Below, piece after piece: positions 34,401 to 45,874 of a DNA stretch of 64,000 nt. Source of the DNA: Euptelea pleiosperma. Taxonomy: Eukaryota; Streptophyta; Magnoliopsida; Ranunculales; Eupteleaceae. The notes beneath the pieces were generated by a model. The model made no database searches and was not told the origin of the DNA. It worked only from the letters and a program-made list of their open reading frames with translations. The position numbers and the translations under genes are program-made. The first letter of the stretch is position 1. Every line of letters starts with the position of its first letter. The stretch is from the NCBI GenBank assembly GCA_035048495.1, contig CM068552.1, positions 19,656,154 to 19,720,153 of the forward strand, read 5' to 3'.

Positions 34401-37400
34401 CCCATTCATTGCTAGCTCATTTAACTTTTTCATAGCTATTAAAAAATGGTTATAGACACTAGTTCCATTAGCAGCTATAAAGTTCTTTAATGGTTTCTCT
34501 GAGCTCTTACTGATTATATCTTTTTTCCTTCTTTAGAGTTTAGATTAGTGTGAGTAGTATCTAACACTAGTTGCTTTTATTTGGTCATCTTAATGTAGAT
34601 TAGTGTGAGAAGTGTCTAACTCTAGTTGCTTTTATTTGGTCATCTTAATGTTATCCCTGCCCACGTAACTGCATTCATATTGTTTTTGCAGCTTTCTCCC
34701 CATTTGATGGCTTTACAATTCAGCATTTTCTGTAGCTTTCAGTGCATCTTTTGATTATATCTTTAGGCAATGAAGCTAAATCCATAGTTTACTAATGGCC
34801 ATTCCTCCGTCGCAATTTTAGCTTGTCAGCTTATGACTTATTTTGCAAAATTAGAACTGCATTGATGACATGCAAGGGCTTAGCGTCCAGACATCTTTAT
34901 CCATACTAGTACACAATATAGGTATAGGCCCTCAGAATTTCGTAGAGAGGCTAGTTATGAGCCTACTGTACTTGTATCTGCTCACCCTGGCTGTACCATC
35001 TTCTCCTAGCTTATGTAAATGATACCCAAGTTAGTTGGTAGGAGGTGGTGGATTGGGGAGACCTGAACAAAACTATGCTTCAGTTCTCACAAAAGTGGCT
35101 CAAGAGCTTATAAGCCAGTTAACTGGGTCTTTCACATTTCTATAGATTTTTTTTTTGACACACACCTAAATACCCAACAGACCAAGTGAGTGAAGATTGT
35201 AACTTCCGTTCTTTGTCAATATTGGCTGACTTTGAAAGGGACTATGCCTTCACATTTGATTGTTAAAATCACAATTTTCTAAGCGGCTTTCCTGGAATAG
35301 TTTGGTAATGCCAATTTGCTATTTTGAAGAGTGCCATATTTAGTTCCTCTGAATGATGCATAATTGTTCGAGTTAATTCCTGACACAGAACCATACTACA
35401 AAATGAGTTGAGCTTTATCATCCTGGATTCCATGCCAATCCTTGGCCTTTTCGAGTTACATTAGGATGGGCCCATATTCAGATTAATCCGCAAGGGGAGA
35501 ACAGGCCTGTTTGGTCATGTATTCTTCTTTGGCCTTCCTTGAACCTTTTTTTTTTTGATCTTGAGGCTTTTTTATCCGAAATAGTAGGAGAAGCCTTCAG
35601 CTTCATAGAAATCCTTTTTGGGTGTTAGAATAGAATTATAAACCAGAATCTTCTATCTATGACGTGCTTGCACTGCCAATTGATGAATCTAAGCTGTAGA
35701 AACTCGATTTTACCCTATTTATGTGCCTTTGTTGACAGACTTGTGTTAGACTGATAGATTCAAATTTGATGCAGGCAAAATCCGACTCAACGAATGGTTA
35801 AGGTTTTCTTAGTAAAAACCTTTAAAAAGCTCTTGTAGGATGCTAATCCAAGCAATCCCAAGAGTTCATGAACTAGCCTAAAGGCAACTTATCAAAAAAC
35901 AAACAAAAAAAAACTAGCTAAAGGTTAATTTCATTCAATAACCAAAAGCCCTCTTTACGGTGCTATCTTAGTGACTATTTATAAGAAAATAAAATTCTAA
36001 AAGTTAACTTAAGGCAAAAGTAACATTTTATTTAAGATAATACGAGTTTAAATTTTATAATGCCCAAACTACCCTTAATTCATGTCATTAACCCTGTAGT
36101 CAAACTTCAAACACTGTTTTGAGCCCCCAAACATTAAAAGCATGACAAAAATCATGCGATAACTATTGTAGATATTGGGAATAGCTTTTCAGCATATCTA
36201 ATGGCTTCTAAATTGGATAATTGGGTGAAAAGTTATGCCTCTTGGTAGGTGACTTGTCTTTGGACCCAACGAGATTTAAAGAATAAGGACCACTTTTCTT
36301 TACATCTATTTGTAGTGGCTTCTGTTGATACTTAATCTTTGACTTCCTGCCACTTGATTTGGAAGGTGTATATCTCTAGGTTGTATCATTATCACTCGGT
36401 TAGCGAATGACATCCTCGAGTTTGATTTGATGTCTTCTTTAAATGGTTTCACAATGCTTCTGCTGCATTTTTTCTTTGATTTTATCTTTTGACAACTCCT
36501 TCCAACATCGAAGTTGATCAAACAACATCAAGTATCATATATCTCATCATTGAAGAATATTCCAAAAAGTTTGATAACAATGGATCAATGTAAGTAGACA
36601 GATATTGGTATGCACTTTTCCAAATATCTATATTGTTTTATCTTGTCTGACTCCATATAGTCTAAGACCTGATGTCTTCTGATTCTTCTGCTACCAGATC
36701 AAAGATATATTTTTTAATCACCACATCAAGCAATTCATTAATCGCGTTGTTGCTATTGAAACTTGATAAATTAAGAACTAAGCTTTCAAGAGCAACAGAA
36801 TCATCTTCTTCTGGTTATTTATCAAAGATTGGTGGTGATTTCCAATCTATTATATTGATGAAGTCTTCTATGTATATTCATCGAGGATTGGTAAACCTTG
36901 ATCGCCAACACTTAAAGATTGTTTAATGAAAATAAAAGTAGTCCGATCGGATTAGTTACCTCAACATCAAGGTTTTGTAGAATCTCCAATCTTTTAGCTA
37001 TCTCATCATCAGGAGCACCCGAAGACAACATCTTCGAATCTTTGTCTGAAATCTCCTGAGGAAAGACTTGCTTTGATACCATTGGACGTAGGCAAAGTCT
37101 GACTCAACGCACCGCAAAGGTTTTATTTGGAAATAGCTTTTTTTAGCTCATCTAACAACATCTCAATTGGATAATTGAGTGAAAAGTTATGCCTCTCAAA
37201 AGGTGATTGTTTTTGGACCCAACGAGATTTAAAGAGCCTGGATCTCTTTTCTTGGCATCTATTAGTTGTGGCTTCATTTGACACTTGATCTTTGACTTCT
37301 CGTCACTTGATTTGAAGGCGTATTTCTCTAGGTAGCATTGTTCTTCCCTGGTTGGAGGACTAGCCTTGAGTTTGATTTGGTTCATTCTTTAAATGGGCTT

Positions 37401-38158
37401 CAAGCCTCATAACTCCAATTGAGGCTTAAGCTTCAGGCACAACATGGATTTAAAAACATATGAATTATGTCTAATTACTCCACAACCATCACATAATGAA
37501 AAGGATTTGTACAAACATTCCCAAATAGTGACAAAACATTTTACTTGGCAATCCCAATGTGCATTATAGAGACACTATTCTACACATGGTTATACAAATA
37601 AAATATTTTGCACAATAAGAAAAATCAAAACCATGTATCATTCATTGTCAAATTAAACAAGTTTACACTTTCATGTTTGGCTTGGTCGGAGTCCTACTGA
37701 ACCCACTGTCTTTTGCTCAGCCTCTTTTTTTTTATTTTTATCTTCAATTTCAGTTCAACTTCAAATTCCATAAAAGGATCGTTTGCCTCCAGCACATTTA
37801 ATTGTAAACACTTAAGACTGTCCTACTGCATGAAAGAACTGCATTCAAACAGACCCTAAGCTGTAATGAATTACCAATTCTTCTTGGGAGGTATCTCTAA
37901 CGCACGGAGACCTGACCATGAATTGCTTAGCATTTTGCAATGAGACTCTTCCGACTTGGAATATGCAAGTTACTTATATACATTACAGATTTAGAGGGGT
38001 ACTTGCTGCAAAGCCTTGCCTGGTAAGTAATGCTCTTTTAACAGATGATGTTTTTGTTTATTGATCTAGGTGCAACAATGGTAGCAATCAGTTGGACAGA
38101 GATGCAGTGCCCATTGACAGGCCAAATTGAACAAAGAAAGGTTGCTAAGGTAGGTTGA
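27550..38158 (+). CDS. CSL4: RNA exosome cap subunit CSL4 (six exons)
   Basis: Exons 27550-27720, 27833-27907, 27991-28079, 29149-29233, 34141-34222 and 38070-38158 join in frame with GT-AG introns to give 196 residues, the usual size of CSL4/EXOSC1. CSL4 is an S1-domain cap protein of the nuclear and cytoplasmic 3'-5' RNA exosome. Residues about 10-45 (TPGEVLG, GRGAYV, IYASLAG) form the N-terminal ECR1-type domain; residues about 75-165 form the S1 RNA-binding domain (GSIVIARITKVTARMA, FHPGDIVRAVVLSLG, YYLSTAKNELGVV); the C-terminus has WTEMQCPLTGQ, the reduced zinc-ribbon-like tail. The ATG at 27550 follows a GA-rich leader and starts MEIEGEE. The last codons sit across AAG|GTAGGTTGA, a possible splice donor, so an extra 3' exon cannot be excluded. 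Introns 4 and 5 contain an L1, a hAT MITE and LTR scraps. Confidence 0.93.
28434..28454. repeat. T tract in CSL4 intron 3
   Basis: A run of about 21 T in the 1.07-kb third intron. The rest of that intron holds no recognisable element. Confidence 0.7.
29700..33860 (+). mobile_element. L1-type LINE ORF2 remnant inside CSL4 intron 4
   Basis: Same strand as the host gene. In order: endonuclease fragments (about 29790-30200, with MDFP, WLDRFLIS and WESHF), reverse transcriptase blocks (FRPISLVE at about 31040, DMEKG...AYDHASWEFL at 31240-31297, GLRQGDFLPPFLFIVV at about 31875-31925), RRLASWKKHYLSKEGR at about 32290-32335, and a zf-RVT zinc-binding end (VWNSPIPLKVAFFVWTTALD at about 33115, then GEPVDHLLLHC at about 33250). 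Many stops and frame changes: long dead. An A-rich tail is near 33857. A hAT-like MITE splits it at 31298-31760. Confidence 0.85.
31298..31760. mobile_element. hAT-like MITE nested in the intronic L1
   Basis: Flanked by an exact 8-bp duplication GGGAGAAT (31290-31297, 31761-31768). Left end TAGGGATGCCAATGG, right end the inverse of TAGAGCTGTCAACAG. The interior repeats TCGGATATCGGATTCGGAT-like motifs. Removing it rejoins the L1 blocks WEFLGR and MSFGIKCRKW in a normal L1 order, which fixes the order of events: L1 first, hAT second. Confidence 0.85.
33730..34075 (+). repeat. Three imperfect tandem copies (~130 bp) before CSL4 exon 5
   Basis: Copies start near 33750, 33880 and 33980. Each contains ATTGATGA(T/C)ATAAAA, TTGCTCATC, GACTAT(A/G)TGGTTATT and GAGTTTTCATGCC. 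The last copy ends about 65 bp from the exon 5 acceptor. A CTT microsatellite lies in the first copy (33817-33836). Confidence 0.7.
34543..34652 (+). repeat. 55-bp tandem duplication in CSL4 intron 5
   Basis: Two adjacent copies of a unit containing TAGATTAGTGTGAG, TCTAAC and TTGCTTTTATTTGGTCATC. They differ at a few bases. A looser, older repeat lies just upstream (34247-34345 and 34376-34480). Confidence 0.7.
35773..37400 (-). mobile_element. Decayed LTR-type repeat pair in CSL4 intron 5
   Basis: 35773-36443 and 37085-37396 are direct repeats sharing AGGCAAA(A/G)TC(C/T)GACTCAACG, GTGAAAAGTTATGCCTCT, TTTGGACCCAACGAGATTTA and TTCTTTAAATGG. Between them, just below 37085, TGGTATCAAAGCAAG on the - strand resembles the initiator-tRNA-Met primer binding site used by plant retrotransposons. 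This fits a small non-autonomous LTR element on the - strand with deletions in one LTR. No protein domain remains. Confidence 0.5.
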
Positions 38159-40050
38159 TAACATAGATGGAGCTAGCGAGTGTTGTGAAGATGTATTACG
38201 CACAACCTGTTTTGTTTTGTTTTGTTTCTCTAGAGAGCAGAAAGCATGTAGGAAAAAAAAAGGTAGGTCTGGAAGTTCTTACAATCGTATCATTCCATAA
38301 AACGTATTCCCGAACGGCGTACAGGGCAACCTTTTTAGTGAGATGGTGCTCTGTATTTTCAAAATATTCAAACAAATATTTTTTGATAAGTAAATATTAA
38401 CTTTATAAAGCATCGCCCACTCATTGGGGCCTCGTTCTTAATTCAACCATCTTACATGCTGGAATCCGAGCAGCTGCATTGCTATGACAAGCAACAAAAT
38501 CCTATTTCATTCTCGAATCCAGAGATGGGGATTGGAAACTGCCGATTTTCTTTTGTAGATTTTGTGAACAGCATTTCTCTCACTTATTTTGTTGATGCAA
38601 AAAATCTGGAGGCGAGCCGTCATTGCCTCGAGATTTGTGCATTACACCTCCAGTCACTTGGTAGTAAATATGTATTGTATTTGTCTCAATTGGAAGGTCA
38701 GATTGGTTGGTTAGACCATGAAGGTTGCTTACAGGTTGGGTTTGGAGGTGGGTCTAAAATTCCTTTTGAGGTCGAACCTTGCTGAAGTCTGGAGGTCTGA
38801 CCATGCCTGAAGGTCCGCTCTGGTAGGTTCTGGTCCACAGGTCCCCTAGGAGGCTGTGTGCCTGAAGAAGATGCATGCAATTTTCGACGAGTGTGCAATA
38901 GTGACGTAGAGCTTTTTATAAGCACTCACAATCTACTCCCGATCCGGAGCTTAGATGCTTTTTTTAGCTAATCATCTTAGAAGAAAAAAGAGTGTCAAGG
39001 TACATGTGTCGATTACTGAACTACTAGAACTATGCCAGTTATGTAGAGTTCCATTTGACTTAGAGCCATGTGAAGTTGAAATACCTCCTAAGATCAAGTT
39101 AGCTCGGCTAGTGAGGTCTGTCATGTGGGTCATTCAGTCGTGTTGAGGTGTATGCTTGTCTGTGGAAGTTTAGTGTCTTGGTCTGTCGGACTAAGATGGG
39201 GCTGGGTTCATCGGGGTCAGAGCTAGTCAATCGAGCCAAGCTTGTCAAGACTTTGACTGCTAAATCTCTAAGGTCGAAACAAATCTGAGTTTGCCAAGGT
39301 TTAGCCATTTTTAGATTCCATCGGACTGAAATCAAGGCTAGTTTGCCAAGACTAGTGCTGGCCAAACAAGCCAAGAAAAGCTCAACACACATGGCTGCTA
39401 TTTTATTGTATATAGGGCCAAAATATAGCTCGGGTTGCAAAGACTTCACCCCAAGGTCAATCGCGTTGCGACAAGGTTGTGCATGGTGCGACCTAGGCGT
39501 TTATATTCTATCGAATTGAGATTGCTAAGGAGGTTGATGCTATTACAGTCTAGCTTGTTATCATAAGCCCAGACTTTTGTATTAGTTGACTTATTGGGTC
39601 GGAGCATGACTCAATTCACCCACACTTATCTGTGACATCCCGTCGGGGCTGTGATACGGCTCGGTTTTCCAGGAAATTAGCTAAGGCCAAGATGAAGCTC
39701 AGCTCACGAATACTCGGTTGCAGCTGTGTTGCCAATATGAGGTTGCAGTGAATATCAGAATATCCAATACAGAAATTGATATTATCTATATGTTGTAAGG
39801 AAGGGAACACTAAGACCGATGCAGAACTAAGAGAAGGTCAATGTGTATGCTGCGAAAAAGGCCATGGTCAAGGCCTAAACATGATGAGAAGGCCATTTTT
39901 GGTTTTGAAAAGTTCTATTGTCAAAATGGCCAATGTCTTAAGCCCAAATATGTCGAGAAGGCTGTTTGTCGAGGCCGATACATAATAAGAGGGCAGTCGT
40001 CGAGGTAAATGTAGCCATTTCCGAGGTTAATGTATCCTTTGAAATAGATC
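38159..40050. other. CSL4 3' flank and unassigned old repeat DNA
   Basis: The first few hundred bases should include the CSL4 3' untranslated region; no clear poly-A signal was identified. An open frame of 109 codons at 38456-38785 has no recognised domain. From about 38690 on, GC-richer sequence with GTCGAGG motifs looks like decayed gypsy LTR material, but without terminal features. Confidence 0.3.
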
Positions 40051-40054
40051 ATCG

Positions 40055-41560
40055 TCGAGGTATCAGATATATAATAAAAAATGAAAGTCGTAAATATCTA
40101 CAGTAATCGAACGGAAGCAAAATACATCATATAACATATCTCTCTCAACAGCCCCCCAAAATGTAAAACAACAAAAAAAGACCTCAATCGTGTCTGCTCA
40201 AAGAACAACTCTACATGGCAGGATCCTCAGGGTCTGCTCAGATTACATCTTCTGCATGGAAATCTGTCTCCTCCACTGGCTCGTAGTACTCGCCCTCAAT
40301 CGTGTCATCCCACTCGGGTTGTGCACTCCACATATCGTCTGCGGTTGGTAGGGAGGAATGGAGTGAGCTTCAGGGGAAAAGCTTAGTATATAGCCTAAGT
40401 GCCCACAAGTTGTCATATTGGTAAAACATCGAATGACCGATCAATTAAGTAAGACGTCCTGTGGTCATTCTTTATATATCTTTAAATTTTTTTTGGAGGC
40501 TTTTAATTCTTCTAACTTATTCGGCAATTAGGAATACTAACACTCTCCCTTAATTAATTTTTACCCTAAATATTACTAGTAGCTTTTAATATTCTTCTCA
40601 AGAGAAACAATAGCCTAAACCCTCTTCCCAGACGGACTTAACAACGTTAACCTAGGTGCTCTGATACCAAAAACTGTCATGCCCCGTGTCCCACAATTAG
40701 GAACCTATGACGTGGCAAACACTATAACTAAACTAAACATTCTCATCTCACAACACTATTAAATAAAGCGGAAGACTAAAAACGAGTAATCCTTATTAGG
40801 TTTATAAACATGTGATATATATCATATATATAATCCAAAATGAAAGTTGTAAATATATACGATAATCCAACAGAAGCAAAATACATCATATAACATTTCT
40901 CTCTCTCTCTCTCTCTCTCTCTCTACAACCGACCAAAAAAAATGCCAAAGAACAACAACTCTATGGGGCAGGATCCTTAGGGTCCACTCAAACTACATCT
41001 TCTGCTTATAAATCCGCCTCCTCGACCAACTTGTAGTATCATCCTTAATCATCGTGTCGTCCTACTCGGGTTGTGCGCTCCACGTGTCGATTGCGATTGG
41101 TAGGGAGGAATGGAGAGAGCTTCAGGGGAAAAGCTCGATTAGTAGGCTAAGCGCCCAGAAGTTTTCATACATGTAAAACAAATAGATATTCTAAATCAAA
41201 ATCTTTGGAAATCCACGTTTAATACAAAGACTCATATTCTGAGTCAGTTTAATAAAGACATATGTTTCTTTTAAAATAATTCAAGGTAAATGTATTTTAA
41301 GTTTCCGGGGTGTCGGGTAAATATAGTTCTCATAAACAATTTCAAGACAAATGATTAATTCTCAAAGGAGTTTAGTTCTAAGAAGACAATAAAAAAGTAA
41401 ATAGAATTATAAATTCTTAATTTGTTTAAATAACATGTTGAATGCAATGATTCACATGAATAACTGAAGATGGAACCAAGTCGAAACATCCCTTCCCTAC
41501 ACTTGGCTACTCACGAGTCCACTTAATAAGGCATGTAGTAATATAACAATTCCATTAATT
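40055..41560 (-). mobile_element. Decayed LTR retroelement with two related blocks
   Basis: 40055-40440 and 40800-41170 are direct repeats (GAAGCAAAATACATCATATAAC, GGCAGGATCCT, ACTCGGGTTGTGC, GGTAGGGAGGAATGGAG, GAGCTTCAGGGGAAAAGCT). Between them GTGCTCTGATACCAAAAACTGTCA (40656-40679, in pieces) is the inverse of an LTR end plus a TGGTATCAGAGC primer site, so the element is on the - strand and the 40680+ part is its 5' LTR. No protein domain is left. A CT microsatellite lies at 40902-40924. Confidence 0.5.
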
Positions 41561-41756
41561 CAACATTTTCATATTCAGTTTTAACAATAAATCGAGATCT
41601 CATCTCACACAAGTTTCTTTTAGATCACTAGGAATACAACTGATTTATCACCCCCGTCAAGGTATATGCTCCAATTAATCGAATGGAGTACTCTTTATTA
41701 CCCGAACTTTAATCGGATGGAGTCACATGATACTGGTCAAACATAGATGTCCTCTC

Positions 41757-42030
41757 TAAAGAAAGTAATAGGTTGGAGGCTCTCTCTGTCACCATGTAAG
41801 AGGAAAATAGAGTCTCTTGATATTTATAAAATAATGTGGTTATATATAGTGGTTAAAGCTAGTAAATCAAGGACTATACATGGGTTGTTACAACAATTCA
41901 AGGAAGACTGAAAGTGGGATAAGAATAGGAGATATACATTAGTTGAGGGTGATCTCATTTTGAATTTGTTGTGAGAGAACTGATAGGGTGTGAATTATAC
42001 CTATACGGTTCTTCTCTATACTCCCCTCCA
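41757..42030 (-). repeat. 3' LTR of Ale-like element
   Basis: Shares with the 5' LTR the blocks AGTATAGAGAAGAACCGTAT, CACCCTATCAGTTCTCTCAC, and TTTATAAATATCAAGAGACT (the last holding a TATAAATA core at about 41820). It is about 90 bp longer than the 5' LTR owing to a segment at about 41866-41970 that the 5' LTR lacks. Confidence 0.8.
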
Positions 42031-42037
42031 GACTGGA

Positions 42038-42530
42038 CTATGGAGAAGAAACAAGGCCTAGTTTGGAGCACAAACTTTGGAAGGAAACTCGAGGCATGGG
42101 CTTCGTTAAGAGATCTGCAAGTTGATTGGCAGATGATACAAAATGAGTGATGAGAGCACCGACCGCCACTTTTTCCCCAACATAGTGGTAATCAACTTCG
42201 ATATGCTTCGTACAGGCATGGAAAACTGGATTAATGGTCATATAGAGAGCGCTTAAGTTATCACAATAAAGTGTCAGAGGTTGACAAAGATAAACACTAA
42301 GATCTCGTAGAACAAAAAATAACCAAGTGATCTCTACAGCGGTGGTAGCCATGGAACGGTACTCGGCCTCCGCACTAGATCGAGTAACAGTTGGCTGTTT
42401 CTTTGTGCTCAAAGAAACACAAGTATTACCAAAAAAATGTACAAAAATCGGTGGTGGACCGTCAAGTGGACTGGCAGCCTGCCCAATCAGAGTCAGAGTA
42501 TGCAATTAAGTCGAGTGAGCCAGAATCGAG
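42038..42530 (-). pseudogene. RNase H of Ale-like element
   Basis: The - strand shows YSDSDWAGC at about 42490 (in the preceding frame), SAEAEYRSMA, LYCDNLSALYM, KHIEVDYHYVGEKV and QLADLLTKPMP. The catalytic Asp, Glu and Asp are present, but a frame change separates the first Asp from the rest. Confidence 0.88.
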
Positions 42531-43480
42531 AATTTGAATACCATAAGATAGAGTACCACTAACGTATCGTAGGATAAGTTTCACCGCCTGAAAATTTTCA
42601 AGAGTGGATTTCTCAATAAATTGGCCTACATGATTAACATTGAAGGAGATATCCGGTCGGGTCATAGTCAAATGGATTAGTCCACCAACAAGACTGCGAT
42701 AATTTGTGGCGTTCTCATAGAGATCATGCTCAGCAAGGAGAGATTTCTTTTGTGCCATTGGAGTGGAGATACCCTTGGAGCCTTGCATGTGGCCACGATC
42801 AAGAAGATCAGAGGCGTATTTGATTGAGATAGGTGTAGACCATCGCGGAGCGGAATCTAGTGACTTCGATTCCAAGAAAGTAATGAACGAAGCCCAAAAC
42901 CTCCATGGCGAATTCTCTTCCAAGTTGTGCAATGAACCATTCAAGAAGATCTTGTTTAGCACCAGTGACAATCATGTCGTCAACATAGAGGAGGAGAATG
43001 AGAGTCCCACTCGAGGTACGACGGATGAACATAGAAGAATCAACTGTACTGCAAAAGAAACCAAGAGTGAGAAGGTACTCACTAAAGCAATCGACCATGC
43101 TTGTGGTGCCTAGCTTAACCTGTATAGAGCCTTCTATAAGCGACACACGTGATTGGGCTTGAAAGGGTCAACAAAGTCCGGAGGTTGATCCATGAACACA
43201 TGCGTTGTGAGATAACCGTGGAGAAACTTATTTTTAACGTCTAATTGTCGGATATCCCAGTGTCGCATTGTGACAAGAGTAAGAACAACGTGAATACTTC
43301 CTGGCTTAACAACGGATGAGAAAGTCTCAGCAAAATCCAGTCCTTCGATTTGATTGAAACCTTTTGCAACAAGGTGAGCTTTTAGTTTTTAAAGACTACC
43401 ATCGACTTTGAGTTTGATCTTATAGACCCACTTACTACCGACAACGTTCATACCAGTCACTCGAGGAACAAGGTCCCAAG
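42520..43480 (-). pseudogene. Reverse transcriptase of Ale-like element
   Basis: In order on the - strand: KAHLVAKGFNQIEGLDFAET (about 43370), QLDVKNKFLHGYL, MDQPPDFVDPFKPNHVCRL, then LLLYVDDMIVTG (active site, about 42985), VHYFLGIEV, and YRSLVGGLIHLTMTRPDISF. Several frame shifts break it into at least three frames. Confidence 0.88.
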
Positions 43481-43904
43481 TTTGATTTTGATGAACGGCG
43501 TCAAGTTACTCATGCTGCATAGTTGTAGTCCATCCTAGGTGAAGAAGAGCTGATTTGATGGATTTGGGCTCTTGAGGGATCGTGGTATGAACAAGATTTG
43601 CATACCTAGGATTAGGCTTAGTAACACCGGATTTGAGACATGTGATCATCACGTGGCCAGATGTTGTGGGGTTGGAAGTCAAGGCAACAATAGGAGACGT
43701 TTGCATTTCAACATGTTGCGAAGATGATGTGATGTGCCTGTCCTCGATATTGGTAGTTGGAACAAAAGGTGGAATGTCCAAATTGGTAGCAAGATGGTCC
43801 TCATTAGTAGTCTCAATTGGAGTCAACGGACAAGGAGTTACAACGGATGAGCTTGGAGATGCAACATTGAAACCAAATCCAAAGGGCCAACAGTTGGCGT
43901 TGAG

Positions 43905-44170
43905 TTATCAATAGGTGGATAATCCAAAGGAGCATCAGTCAGTGATGATCTCATAGCCAAAGGAGTAGCACTTGCCATTGAGCTAACAAGAGCTGGATCA
44001 TCCAAAGTTGAAGTGGTTGACATTGATCTCATTGCCAAAGGGGCATTAGTTGACGGTGAAGTAGCAATAGGTGGGTCAGCCAAAGGTTCAGTAGTTGGCT
44101 GTGATCTTATAGCAAAAGGGGCAGCACTTGAAGAAGAGTGAAAAATAGGTGGACCATCCAAATGTGTAGC
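43905..44170 (-). repeat. 78-bp minisatellite in the integrase-RT linker
   Basis: Units containing TCAT(A/T)GCCAAAGG recur at 43951, 44029 and 44107, an exact 78-bp (26-codon) step that keeps the frame. The encoded peptide repeat is rich in Ser, Thr and Pro, with (L/F)AMRS and LxDPP cores. It lies in the normally variable linker between integrase and reverse transcriptase. Confidence 0.75.
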
Positions 44171-44269
44171 AGTACTAGGCGTTGAATCTTGTGGCCCATT
44201 AAACAAGGGTGACGATATAACTTCTGTGGGAGCGTCGAGTCATTCTTTGAAAGTAGACACTGTTGGGAT

Positions 44270-45390
44270 GCCCTGAAACTGAGTATGCAGTGAAGTTGGA
44301 TTAGTAAAGGGAAAATGTGCTCGTCGAAAATCACATGTCGTGAAATATATACACGACCCGAGGGTGGATAAAGCAATGGTAGACTTTATGGCGGATACTA
44401 TACCCCATGAAAACACAAGGGAGGGACTTGGGTCCAAATTTATCATGAGCATAATCACGTAGATATGGGTAACACTTACTACCGAAAACCCTAAACGATG
44501 TAAAGTCAGGCATCTTTCCCATCAGTTTTTGAAAAGGCGATTCTATATTCAAGACAGCTGAGGGCATACGATTGATGAGAAAAACTGCCGTGGAAAATGC
44601 TTCAACCCAAAAATGTTTTGGAACACTAGCATGGGTCATCATAGTGAGGCCCAACTCAGTAATATTTCGATGTTTGCGTTCTGCCATTCCATTTTATTCA
44701 GGAGTTTTGGGGCATGAGATATGATGAATAATGCCCAATTGTTCTAAGTGATGCAATAACTTTCCATCTTTGTATTCACCTCCACCGTCCGATTAGAAAA
44801 CTCGTATTTTAGAATTAAATTGTCGTTCAACTAATGCCTGAAAGAGTAAGAAGCATTGATAGAAATCTAATTTTTTCTTAAGTGGATAAAACCACGAAAC
44901 CGAGTGCATTCATCAACAAAAATAGTATAGTATCGATATCCATCAACAAATAAAATAGGTGCCGCTCCCCATAAATCAGAGTGAGCAATACTTAATGGTT
45001 CAGTGCAAAACTCACGAGAAGAGATATGAATGGTAAACGACAAGATTTACCGACTTGACAACTTCCACACACAATTTGGCATTTATTCCATGAACTAACT
45101 TGAATAGAGTTGGTATTATTCAAAAAATGAACTATTTTAGGCTGTGGGTGCCCCAATCACCATGCCAAACTTCTTCGAATGTAGAAAAATGCTCGTAGTT
45201 TTGGTGCCTCCAGGCATAAAGGTCTCATTTCCTAGTTCCTTCCATTACTATTGCCTAGCTGTCCCTGTCCTTTACCACAAAGCCACCAGCAGAAAATTCA
45301 AAAACACAATGATAGTCGCTAGTAAACTGACTCACTGAGAGTAGATTCTTCTTCAACTCGGAACAAGTAAGACATTTTTCATATTAATTG
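44270..45390 (-). pseudogene. Integrase of Ale-like element
   Basis: The - strand shows SDGGGEY (catalytic Asp, about 44780), then NGMAERKHRN (catalytic Glu), THASVPKHFWVEAFSTAVFLINR, FGSKCYPYLRDY, CVFMGYS and VYISRHVIFDE. A TAA stop lies just before NGMAE. The N-terminal zinc-finger part is around 45000-45130. Dead copy. Confidence 0.85.
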
Positions 45391-45397
45391 GGCCATG

Positions 45398-45700
45398 TTA
45401 TGTTCGTAAGATAGCATCACATGTGTGAGTAATCTTAAGATTATGCCCATCTCCAATCATAATAGAATCATTTCCTGAGTAGACATGAAAATTAACCAAT
45501 TTACCCGAGTCGCCTATCATATGTTGTGAAGCGCCAGTATCAAGAAACCACTCTGTATCTTGGTTGCCCCCAATAGTCATAGCTACCAGTGCTTTTGGAA
45601 CATCATCAGACGTGAAAGCTTGGTCAAACCTGTGCCAACATTCGAAAGCAATGTGGCCGTTTTTGCCACAGATCTGGCAATGCGGGTTATAGTATCAAAT
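45398..45700 (-). pseudogene. Protease and gag zinc knuckle of Ale-like element
   Basis: WFLDTGASQHM holds the aspartic protease D-T-G active site (about 45530-45560). Upstream on the - strand, CQICGKNGHIAFEC (about 45640-45685) is a CX2CX4HX4C zinc knuckle from the end of gag, which binds the element's RNA. Confidence 0.88.
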
Positions 45701-45874
45701 GATCCAACCGATTTACAATTCTAATTTTTTACCTCCTTGTCCTTTCTCATTGGAAAAATTTGTAGATCGGTCACTGGAGAAATTTACAGATTGGTTATTT
45801 GTGCCGTATTGTATAAATCAACGTCCTTTGGACGTGAAGTTGCTATCTCCTTGTCGACCTCTTTTAAAGAACGA

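Noticed and set aside
38456..38785. 109-codon + strand frame downstream of CSL4
   Set aside because: No recognised domain. It may lie in 3' untranslated or repeat DNA; evidence is too thin for a gene call.
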